Shown here: positions 55,671 to 64,000 of the stretch, in pieces
How positions within the stretch are numbered: position 1 is the stretch's first letter
How the letters are laid out: the number at the start of each line of letters is the position of its first letter
DNA from: Cricetomys ansorgei
Taxonomy: Eukaryota; Chordata; Mammalia; Rodentia; Nesomyidae
NCBI GenBank assembly: GCA_026225945.1
Contig: JAMJFZ010000818.1
Coordinates: 2,647,501 to 2,711,500 of the forward strand
Length of the DNA stretch: 64,000 bases
Reading direction: 5' to 3'
Position numbers and translations under genes: made by a program
The notes under the pieces: model-generated
What the model saw: only the letters and a program-made list of their open reading frames with translations
Told to the model about the DNA's origin: nothing
The model's database searches: none

Positions 55671-56315
55671 ACAATTGGAAAAAAAAAAACCAAAACATCC
55701 AGGAATGAAAAATCCTAGAGAAATCTAAACCACCCTTCCCACACAGGAGGGAAGGTGCATCTCTGCTCTTCTCTGTCTCCATCCTTGCTGCGAATTCAAT
55801 TAAAAACAATGCCCCTCCATCGCCCCAGAGAAGAACATTGAAAAAAGTTGAAGCCAGCACTTAAAAACTAAAAATCCACTCCTGGGCTCACCTTGTCCCT
55901 TGGTGGTGACTTTTTAAGCTTGTCTTATTCTCAGGTGGGGGACTTTTGGGGGCTGGGAGACAAGATCACAGGTGCTTCCCGCTCCAGGGCTAGAGAAAGA
56001 CCCGGGCTAGGTTCAGAGAAGCTGCAGATGGTTGCCTCCTTCCTTAAACATCGTGCATCACAGGGCACGTGGCCTAATCCCTCAAGATTCCTCCCTGTCA
56101 GAAAAGTGACCAGTGGAATTTGGAAATTAAAGGAACCTTACAGAAACAAACAAAGTCTCTTTGGGGAAAGAAGACATAACACTCCTACTGAAAATGGATG
56201 GGCGGAGTTACCCATCAGGCTCCTGGGGGTTCTCACTTGTACCAGGCTTTCAAATTCTGTTTTTCTCCTCTTAAACAGCAACCCCTCCCCAGCACGAGTG
56301 CACATACATGCATGT
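55671..56315. other. unassigned stretch
   Basis: The 200-codon plus frame (55893-56495) runs into a (CA)n array and has no recognised domain. I do not call a gene. Confidence 0.4.
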
Positions 56316-56351
<36 letters not shown>

Positions 56352-56367
56352 ACAAACACACAAGCAC
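56316..56367. repeat. (CA)n microsatellite
   Basis: CA units with ATAC and AAAC interruptions on the right. Confidence 0.95.
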
Positions 56368-56549
56368 ATGCCACAGTGTCAGCTTCACACACTATAAAAT
56401 CCAGACCTATCCATGCAAACTCCCCCAAACAAAATCTGAGGGTTCTTAAGTTGCATATTTTGCAAGGAACTGGGTGGAAACTTCATGTGTATTGATATAG
56501 TTAAGTTCCTCAGGCCTTTTCTGCTAGGATGGAGTGAGTTTCTATTATA

Positions 56550-56652
56550 ATTTCGATAAGGAAATGGAGGCTCAGGGTGGTTTGGAAGCTGTCTGAGATC
56601 ACACAGCTTGCATGTGGGTCACCGGGATTTGAATCTAAGCGGTGTAATGGGT
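56550..56652 (-). mobile_element. MIR SINE relic, reverse
   Basis: 'aaggaaatggaggctcaggg', 'tctgagatcacacagcttgc' and 'gtcaccgggatttgaatcta' follow reverse MIR order. Confidence 0.7.
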
Positions 56653-56899
56653 ACATTTATGTTCTTAAAACAAAACTCTAGAAAGTGTGCCGGATGCACA
56701 CTCTTCATGGAAGCTGACAGCAGAAGTCTTCCTGCAAAATATCCCAGAGCCACACTGGGTTCAGTGATGTCCTGCTCAACCTGATACTTGGGCCGGGGGT
56801 GGTCCTTCCCAGGGGGTCAGGAGGGGAGAGTGCAATCCCTTTGCTGTAGTCTTCCCATAGGTACCAATTCCATCAATTCTGTTATCCAAGCAGATAAGA

Positions 56900-57108
56900 T
56901 GGAGCTAGTATAACTCAGTTGCTAGACTGCTTGCCTAGCCTGCATGGATCCCTGGGTTCTATCCCCAGCACGGCATGAACGGGGTGTGGTCCTCCATGTC
57001 TGCAATTCCCAGCACTCATAGATAGATACCCGATGAACAGAGGTTCAGTCATCATTGGCTGCATAAGTGAATTCCATGCTTAGCCTGGGCTACATTCGAT
57101 GTTCTTTG
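56900..57108 (+). mobile_element. B4 SINE (ID head plus B1-like body)
   Basis: ID-like head ('gtataactcagttgctagac', 'gggttctatccccagcacgg') continues into B1-like 'tgcaattcccagcactcata' and 'gcttagcctgggctacattc', the composite layout of B4. Confidence 0.85.
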
Positions 57109-57415
57109 GAGAGGTAGGGAAAGAGCATGTCTCTCTGTGACAGGATCCCCCACTGTCTGCTCTGGGATCCTCGGCCTGTGCAGGTATCAAGATGCAGTTT
57201 ATGGAGTAAGCTTGATGTGTTCAGGTTCGGGTGGAGGCTTGCATGTTAAATATCCTGGATTTGAATCCTGCAATATGGTAATTTAGTTTGAGAGCCCCCC
57301 CACACACACTTTTGCTGATCTGTACTCTTGGGAATGGACTAGAAAGGCCTGCCTCCCAGGGCCACGTAAGAAGTAAATGAGAAGGAGAACTATGAAGTGC
57401 TCTGCACAGGGCTGT
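57109..57415. other. unassigned stretch
   Basis: No recognised gene or repeat. Confidence 0.4.
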
Positions 57416-57665
57416 GGGTTCTCAGGGATGGAACTGACAGGATGTGAACCAATTACCCATCCATCTATGTTTCAATCCATCCATCCATCCATCCATCCAT
57501 CTAGCTACTCATCCATCCATCCACCCACCCACCCATCCATCCAGCTACTCATCCATCCATCCATCCATCCATCCATCCATCCATCCATCCATCCACCCAG
57601 CCAGCCAGCCAGCCAGCCAGATAGACAGATAGCCATCCATGTATGTATGTATGTATGTATGTATG

Positions 57666-57709
<44 letters not shown>

Positions 57710-57900
57710 CACCCATCCATCCATCCATCCATCTATCCATTTATCTAGGCAGTTGAAACATATAATTATGGAAGTTAGTAAGATCAAACTTTTAGTGTGG
57801 GCCAGCAGAAGGTAGACCCAAGGAAAAGCCCTATTTTACAGGAACTCCAAAGGCTGTCCATTGGATGGATTCCTTTTTGTTCCAGTGAAGTCTGTTTGTT
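57416..57900 (+). repeat. inverted duplication, arm B
   Basis: Reverse-complement partner of arm A. Its (CATC)n, (AGCC)n, (TATG)n and (ATCT)n core (57470-57745) is longer, which explains most of the 110-bp length difference. A further insertion of about 13 bp lies near 57850. Confidence 0.93.
57465..57745. repeat. compound (CATC)n(AGCC)n(TATG)n(ATCT)n
   Basis: Tetranucleotide blocks change register in order along the tract. The 123-codon Ile/His/Pro/Ser-rich frame across it is an artefact. Confidence 0.97.
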
Positions 57901-58002
57901 CAACATGGTCCTTCCACTGACTGGCTGAGTCACCCACATTTTGGCAAGCCCACGGCTTTCCTCAACATCTACCACTTAAATTAAATGTCTCTCTTGAACT
58001 GT

Positions 58003-58318
58003 AAAGCTGGATCAGTGGGTAAGAGCTTGGCACGCAACCGCAGGGACCTGCCTTTGAATCTCCAGGATGCACGCAAACTGTATGTGGTAGTGTGTGTCTG
58101 CTGTGACAGCTCAGTGAGACAGGAGGAAGAGATGAGACAATCCCAGGAAGCTCACAGGTCAGCCTGTCTATGCAGCAGCAAACAAGAGATCCTGCCTCAA
58201 AAGAGGAAGGTGAGGACTGACACTTAGCTTGTCTTCTGCCCTCTGCACGTGTACCAAGGCATATATGTGCCTACACTCACACACAGATGTACACACACAC
58301 ACACACACCCCAGAAATA
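58003..58318 (+). mobile_element. B3-type SINE
   Basis: 'aagctggatcagtgggtaag', 'ctttgaatctccaggatgca', 'caggtcagcctgtctatgca', 'acaagagatcctgcctcaaa' and a (CA)n tail. Confidence 0.78.
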
Positions 58319-58854
58319 TTTCAGGTTTCTCTGCCCTGCGTTGGAAGTGAGAGTTGAAACAACGATATTCGTTCCCCCAAAAGACTGAGAAAACTCTGTG
58401 ACTTTGGAGAGAAGCTAAGGTTTGCAAACCACAGGAATCTCTGGCTGCCTGAGCCCAGGAAGGGGCGGGACCATTTGCTAAATTCTCCTTCACTTTCACA
58501 CCTGTCTCTGGGCTGCTTCCTCCTCAGCCCTCCAGCCTCAGCTCTGGGCTGACACCCTGCTGCCCTCTGAAGCTGGGAATTAAGAATGAGCCACAGGCTC
58601 CAAACCGCAGTGTCAGCTCACAGCTCTCACCACGCCTCATACCTTAGAGGCTTAGCACAAGTTCCAAGGTGCATAGAGGACCCCAGATCTCAACTTAAAA
58701 TGACACCCGGTGTGGTAAATGCTGTCAGTTACCAAAGCCTCTTGTCCCCTTCTCCTACACCGCAGAAATCATCCAGTTTTGCAATTACTGCTGATCTCTG
58801 GATTTGGGGGTAAGGTGTGACCTTCTCTGAGCCTCGGGGGAGGTGGGGGTGTGT
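58319..58854. other. unassigned stretch
   Basis: No recognised gene or repeat. Confidence 0.4.
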
Positions 58855-58975
58855 GAGCACAATAGGTTTGCATTATGATTCATGTAATCCTGCTCTTGCC
58901 TGCCAGCGATTGATTAAAGGGGAACGCAGAATTCAAGGCTGGCTGATGGAATAAAAAAGGAAGCCTTCCTACTTA
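58855..58975. other. candidate conserved non-coding block
   Basis: Repeat-free: 'tttgcattatgattcatgta' and 'ccagcgattgattaaagggg'. POU- and homeodomain-like textures. Inference only. Confidence 0.25.
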
Positions 58976-59386
58976 AGGGTGGGGGGTGGAGGGAGCCTCA
59001 TGACCTGGTTGAATAACCTCCAAACCCTGATTTTTCCATGAGTGTACTTTTGCTTCAGGGTTACAAGATGGCTGCAGTAGATTCCCGTGTACATACACCC
59101 CAAATGACTGGATGCGTGTTATCACATCAGAAAGTAACTGCCAAGGGTCATGAGTGGAGATGTGTGCACCATGGCAGGCAGACATTGCAGGTCAGCTCCT
59201 GCCACACAGGTGGGAGCTTACACCTATAAGCCTTCAAGCAGCACCATGCCAGAAGCTAGAGAACATGAGCAGAAGTATGGCCAAGGCCTTTAACACACAC
59301 CTATGCTGGAAGGACAGGACTGGATCACTGTGAACCCGCGCTCTTAGAATTCCAACTTTATGTTTCAGGAAAATAGAAAAGGTCAA
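58976..59386. other. unassigned stretch
   Basis: No recognised gene or repeat. Confidence 0.4.
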
Positions 59387-59709
59387 TGTTGCGGAAATTT
59401 ATTTTTAGTTGTGTTTAAAATCATTGCCTTTGTGCACCGTTGGAAAAGGGGGATGCGTAGGCCTTGGCATTTGGTATTGTTTGCAGGTGTGGGATTTCTG
59501 TGGGGGGAAGCTGATTGCTTATGATCTGCACCTGAGGAGTTCCGAATCAGTAAAAACACCTGAGCTCAGAAGCTCACGGTTCCACTGTGAGTATGGCACT
59601 GGCCAGGAAGGTGGTTCCTTTTTCTTCTACTGAGGTAGGTCCGGCAGGGTTTGCAGTTGTGACATATGCCTCCTCGTCTTCCTTGCTCCAGCAGCAACGT
59701 ACAACTACA
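59387..59709 (+). mobile_element. mys-like solo LTR, copy 6
   Basis: 323 bp, starts tgttgcggaaatttatttt and ends caactaca. 'cagtaaaaacacctgagctc' shows the polyadenylation signal mutated from AATAAA to AGTAAA. A central deletion removes the catgtgctatc region. Flanks share TCAA, so the 6-bp duplication is partly decayed. Confidence 0.9.
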
Positions 59710-59751
59710 ATCAAATAATTCCTATGAGGTCACACAGCCAGCAATCATTTG

Positions 59752-60019
59752 GGGGCTAGAGAGATGGCTCAGTGATTAAGAGTGCTTGCTGATCTTGAAG
59801 AGGACTTGAGTTTGGTTCCCAGCATCCACATAGTAGCCCACAACCATCCTTAACTCCAGCTCCAGGGAGTCTGGTGCCCTCTTCTGACCTCCACTATTAC
59901 TGCACTCATGTGTGTGCATGCACATACAGAGAGAGAGACAGACCGACAGAAAGACAGACAGACAGGAAGAGGGAGCTACATATAGATCAGTAACAATTAA
60001 AATAAATATAAAAAAGAAA
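59752..60019 (+). mobile_element. B2 SINE
   Basis: 'ggctagagagatggctcagt', 'tttggttcccagcatccaca', 'gagtctggtgccctcttctg', then a (GACA)n-like expansion and an AAATAAATA tail. Confidence 0.95.
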
Positions 60020-60249
60020 AGGCTTTAACTGTGTCTAGTCTTGGACCAAGGCCAGCAACTGAAGCTCCTCTAGGTTCATTCCTATTGGTGCAAACTAAAT
60101 AATCAGAGGTGCCATCTCTCAGGCCTGACATGAGATCCCGGCCGGGGGCTCAGGGTGGACATGGGCGGTGTGTCCTCTTTGGAGATGGCAAGAAAAGAGA
60201 AAGGCTCAAAAAGGAGGGTGGAAGAAGAGGCAGCAAGAGGAGGAGCCTG

Positions 60250-60600
60250 CAGACATGCACTAATTAAGGGCTTCGTCACCAGCTCAGCGATGTGTCAAGA
60301 TGACAGTCAGTCAAGCAGATGAGGGCAGTGAATTTAACATTTCCTGGGGGATGCCCGGGCCTGAGCTAGGCTGGCAGACAAGAGTGCAGCGGCGACAAAG
60401 GAAAGCTGCCAGGAGGTTACTTACATGAAATTACAGTGAAGGACTTGAACTTCGTCACCCCGGTGCCTTTAACCCTCTCTTGGCAAAGACGGGGCTCAGT
60501 AGCCTGTGGAGTGGTTTCATCTCCCTGGATTATGCGCTAATGCACACACAATAGACACGGGTATTTGGAGCCGTGAAGGATAATACGGGCTCTAGGGTCT
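60250..60600. other. candidate conserved non-coding block
   Basis: About 350 bp without recognised repeats: 'atgcactaattaagggcttc' (homeodomain core), 'tgacagtcagtca' (MEIS-like), 'gacaaagg' (SOX-like), 'attatgcgctaatgcacaca'. Balanced composition with retained CpGs. Inference from texture. Confidence 0.35.
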
Positions 60601-61274
60601 TGTGTGCTTGGTCTTTGGGCAAGTCTGTGACTTAGTGTGTCCATTGGAAGTGCATCACCAGCCTCTGTTCCAGTCCCGCCTCATCTGCGTCCTCTGCAGC
60701 TTCTGCGTGTGTACTCCTGCGGTCTCAATGCAGCTGGCTTCCCTCCGACGCAGAGGCTAGGCTTCAGGTTCAAATGCAAGTGGTCCATCTGGGAAGAGTT
60801 TAGAACATTGGGAGGAGCTGAGGCCACGGAGGGAACAGCTGCCTGCTGAGAGTTAGAGTCACAGGGAATGCAGAGTGCCTGCCAGAGATCTCCCAAAATA
60901 GGGTCCTAGCTCATCTGCTTGGCCCCACCCTCCAGTATTTCACCAGGGCTCCTCATTGGCTGAAACTAACTAGCCGCTAGTCAGCACGGTCTACTGGGAA
61001 ATGTAGTTTATGGGGGAATAAGCTTCCAGCAGAACAGAAAGGAAGGAGAGGGAAAGAATCTGAAAGGAAGCAGGCCAAGGAGCAGCGACATGGTGGTGTG
61101 TTCAGCGCTATGTGCAAGCAAGCCAAAACCCATGTTCTGTGTCTTCTCACACATCTGAATGTCAAGTTTTGCAAATCATTCAGTCCCTGACTTGGGATAT
61201 TATCGTAAAAACAATTATGGCAGGGCAGTTGAAGACACATTGGAACACACAGATTTGAACATCCCCTGCGGTGC
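60601..61274. other. unassigned stretch
   Basis: No recognised gene or repeat. Possibly contains the diverged 5' part of the LTR end noted at 61275. Confidence 0.35.
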
Positions 61275-61350
61275 TGTGAGCTAAGAGAAACCTTTAAGTT
61301 TCTTTTTGCCATGGTATTTTATCATGGCAATAGAAATGAAACTAGAATAA
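61275..61350 (+). mobile_element. MaLR LTR 3'-end fragment
   Basis: 'gccatggtattttatcatgg' and 'caatagaaatgaaactagaa' are the terminal wording of ORR1/MT-type LTRs. Confidence 0.45.
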
Positions 61351-61389
61351 TTTCTCACTGAATCTGGAGTTTATCAATTTGGTGAAGGA

Positions 61390-61545
61390 TGGATCTGTGA
61401 GCCCCCCTGGGATTCTCCTGTACCTGCCTTCCAGCATTGGGGTTTACAGGTGTGCACTACCATACCCCACTCTTCAGTGTGGGTCCTGGGGAATCTAAAT
61501 CTAAATCCCCATGCGTGTGTGACGACCAACCTGGACATCCCCAGG
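61390..61545 (-). mobile_element. B3/B4-type SINE, reverse, diverged
   Basis: 'tgccttccagcattggggtt', 'tacaggtgtgcactaccata' and 'tgggtcctggggaatctaaa' resemble reverse B1/B3-type wording. Confidence 0.5.
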
Positions 61546-61677
61546 GTCTTGCGTTGAGATTTTTTAGTATGAAAGACATGGAAGAGGGGGTGAGGAAAGA
61601 AGGTACCATTGGGGGACCCTCTGGGAGCTTCACCAGAAGGGTATGATATACCCTGGACCTTGTGGGGGGGCGGGGGT

Positions 61678-61900
61678 GTCACAGTTTGATTGTAAAATTC
61701 TCCAGAAGCTCACGTATCACATGCTCATGGTGCCATTGAGGAAGTTCTGGAAACTTTGGGAAGTGGGGCTGAGCTGGAGGAAGTGCATCCGCATCTCTAA
61801 CGGTGGGTCCTTAGGGGGGAGATCTCGCCTGCCCTGGAGTGGGTGAACCACATGGACGTGGGACCTCCAAAGAGGGTCTGTATAATACTGGGGCCGGGAG
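61678..61900 (+). mobile_element. MaLR-type LTR relic
   Basis: 'cacagtttgattgtaaaatt', 'tgccattgaggaagttctgg', 'aaactttgggaagtggggct' and 'gagctggaggaagtgcatcc' follow the MST/MT-like LTR left half. Confidence 0.6.
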
Positions 61901-62814
61901 ACCGTGTTTTCATTAATGTAGGTTCTTGGGTACTGTCTTCTCTGTCATCTCCCCGGACACCTGTCCTGTCTCTCTTCCCTGCTTTCAGATTGCCAAGGAT
62001 GCTTCAAAACACTCCCAAAGAAGATCTGTTTTTCAATAACGGTGGCCTCCAATTGGTGGCCGTGCCCAGGGTAGAGCCCTCTCACATAGCTGATTTGTTG
62101 ATGTGCACTCTAAGCACCAATTCTTTACAATGCTCTTTCTTGGTTCTCCCAGGGCTAGGCACCAGGCCCTAGGGTGGCTGGGAAGGTTTGTAGTAAGGCC
62201 AGGGAGGAAGCTCAAAGATCCAGGGTTAGCGCTGGGTGGCCCACTCTTCAATCCCCACCCACAGGCCAGCCAGGCCTGTCTGAGGACCCAACCTATTCAT
62301 GACCCTGCTTGAAGACAGCCACAGAGCTCTTCAGAGCACCTTCCCACACCCGGGAGGCAGCTCACCTGCTGGTTACAGTTTTAGGATGCAGAGAACTGAC
62401 TCTAGGCTTAAGTTCTAGAACTTTCTATGCGCCTGGGTCATATTCTTCTACCACTCAGATCTTCACCTTCCCGGCTTCGGTAAGATTCCACTAGGGCGTT
62501 TCTGAAGCAGCTGTCATTTTGATCATGTTGTTTTTATTATAATGATCTGCTGTGGATTTTTTTTTGTGGAGGAGAAAGCCCAAGACAGGAAGACAGGAAA
62601 GCAGGACACACGTAGTCTCCATGTTCCTCTGCAGAAAGCTGTCCTAGGCCCACGCCTTGGGCTAATTCCCTCGTGTCCCTCAAGCCCACTCCTTCCTCCT
62701 TCCTCCTTCCTCCTCCCTGCGCAGCTAGGGTGCAGTTAGCACAGCACCGGGGTTAGCGGGCAGTCCAAACTGGATTACATGTTAAATCAATTTTCCCTTC
62801 CTCCCCAGGGACGG
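61901..62814. other. unassigned stretch
   Basis: Short CCTCCTT-rich segment near 62690-62720. No recognised gene. The left edge may extend the LTR relic. Confidence 0.4.
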
Positions 62815-62945
62815 CACAGGCAGGTTCCACATGAATAATGACTTGTCTGAGGCTGTAAACTGGATTATTTGAACAAAAAAGGGGGAAAAAACAACTCATG
62901 TTCATTTTTTAATGATGGCTTCAGCATCCAGACTCCGGGTTGGGG
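62815..62945. other. candidate conserved non-coding block
   Basis: Repeat-free: 'ccacatgaataatgacttgt', 'aaactggattatttgaacaa', 'catttttaatgatggc' region. Homeodomain-like TAAT/ATTA cores. Inference only. Confidence 0.3.
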
Positions 62946-63794
62946 TGGAGGCGAGGGGCAGGGGCCACTGGGTGGTGGAGCTGGGAGAAACGCAGGCATG
63001 TGCTGCCCTGCTTGGGTGCAGAAGGCCTGTTAGCTGAGAATAGTCTTTTACGTTTAAGCCGTGGAATCAAATCCCAAAGAAGTATTTTCCTTCCTTCAAG
63101 TGTTCGCTAGTATTTCAGTCCCTTCTGTCTTGGTTTATTGTGGCTCGTTCCTGGAGCTTGCATCTGGACATCACGCAAAGATCTTCAAGTCCGGAGCTTG
63201 GTCTCCAACTTGGCTTCTTTGGGAGGTAGTATGAGCTTTGAGGGATGCGGCTTCGAATGGGGACTTTTGGGTCTTTGGGGACGGGATATGCCCTTGAAGG
63301 GGATTGTGGGAGATTCCATTTTCCTTTCCAGTTTCTCTCTTGGGCTGTGAGGTGAGAGTGTTTTTTGCTCTGATCACATCTTCTAGCCTTGGCGTGCTGT
63401 CCCCAGCCCCTTCATGCTGTCAGAGACCTAAAAGCTCTGCCCCGTTACAGACTCGAGTCCACCCCTTTCCCCCTTCATAAGCTGATTTCCTGGGCGTTTG
63501 TTACAGTGATGTGAATCCGGCTGTTCATTATGAACTTGCTCTGATATTCAGTGTGGGGTCGTCCCAACGTGGGAAGATGCAGAGTGACATCCGTTATCTC
63601 CATGGCCTTCCACAAGCTATGGCAAACCCACAAGAGGGGCGATTCTGCTGGATAGTAAAGGCCACACAGTCTGGGTGAAGTTCAGTGAGAGTTCAAAGCC
63701 CAAGTCTTACATGAGGCTTTCCCTCCAAACTGCTTTTCTACAGCAAGAACAACAGCGCCAGGTACCAGACTGACATGCCAGCTGAGAGACAGAG
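62946..63794. other. unassigned stretch
   Basis: No recognised gene or repeat. Confidence 0.4.
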
Positions 63795-64000
63795 GGGCTG
63801 CAGGTGGGGTACAGTTGGTACAGCACTCGTCTAGAACGCACAAAGCCCTGCGTCCATCCCCCGCATCACCAGGGGATGATAAACCAGGGATGATGGCACG
63901 GGATATCATCCCACCACTTGGACCAGGCATTCAGGGTCATCCTCAGCTACACAGGGAGCTCAAGGCCAACCAGGGATGTACCAGACCTTGTGTGAGATGG
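63795..64000 (+). mobile_element. B4 SINE, cut by window end
   Basis: Degenerate ID-like head ('tacagttggtacagcactcg', 'ctgcgtccatcccccgcatc') then 'caccacttggaccaggcatt' and 'cctcagctacacagggagct'. It continues past the window. Confidence 0.78.

Noticed and set aside
55893..56495. 200-codon plus-strand frame
   Set aside because: It runs through a (CA)n array, has no recognised domain and no coding-like neighbours.
57465..57745. CRISPR-like alternation of repeats
   Set aside because: The units are contiguous tetranucleotides without spacers, and the genome is clearly mammalian.
57377..57748. Ile/His/Pro/Ser-rich 123-codon frame
   Set aside because: It is a translation of (CATC)n and (ATCT)n blocks.

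Overview
The window looks like non-coding DNA from a muroid (mouse-like) rodent. The evidence is the interspersed-repeat vocabulary: B1, B2, B3 and B4 SINEs, a few ID elements, two URR1-type hAT transposons and ORR1/MT-type MaLR LTRs lie over old mammalian relics (MIR, L2, MER5A, Tigger, L1M). ID copies are few and decayed, which argues against rat. A ~320-336 bp LTR family with six copies, which I think is mys/MYSERV-like, makes a cricetid (deer mouse, vole or hamster group) more likely than a murid. Genus cannot be fixed from the sequence alone.

I found no protein-coding exon, tRNA, rRNA, CpG island or CRISPR array that I can support. The open reading frames of 60-213 codons are chance frames or run through repeats: His/Thr and Cys/Val polypeptides come from (CA)n, and Ile/His/Pro strings from (CATC)n. 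A large intron or an intergenic region fits best.

Layout. 0-7 kb: a degenerate TCTA tract, a decayed MaLR provirus (about 2.2-4.2 kb) carrying a B1, then a SINE cluster (B2, B1, B3). 7-18 kb: (TG)n/(TA)n, several B3/B2/ID copies, a B1 inside a B3, an ORR1 LTR at the tail of a B3, MIR and MER5A relics. 18-31 kb: sparser repeats, a long TG/TATG tract, compound CT-CA-GTCT-ATCT microsatellites, L1M relics and the first mys-like LTR. 31-42 kb: mostly low-repeat DNA with a perfect 18-bp inverted repeat, MaLR LTRs, two URR1 elements (one nested in a MaLR LTR) and a 16-bp POU-type palindrome beside GATA motifs. 42-50 kb: GT-rich tracts, an LTR inserted in an L1M, a (GAT)n tract, a Tigger relic and a ~400-bp (CA)n array. 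51-60 kb: the densest ERV region, with an ORR1, a purine-rich block, a minus-strand ERV 3' end with a visible polypurine tract, a nested sister LTR with a 6-bp target duplication, and two inverted copies of a 375/485-bp segment with a GATA/GATG core. 60-64 kb: low-repeat DNA with one conserved-looking block, ending in a B4.

Several low-repeat blocks (near 10.5, 16.5, 22.3, 25.35, 39.0, 41.9, 58.9, 60.4 and 62.9 kb) have the AT-rich homeodomain-motif texture of conserved non-coding elements. That is inference from composition; cross-species alignment would decide it. No undescribed molecular system is demonstrated. The most unusual structures are the inverted duplication at 54.5/57.4 kb and the mys-like LTR cluster.
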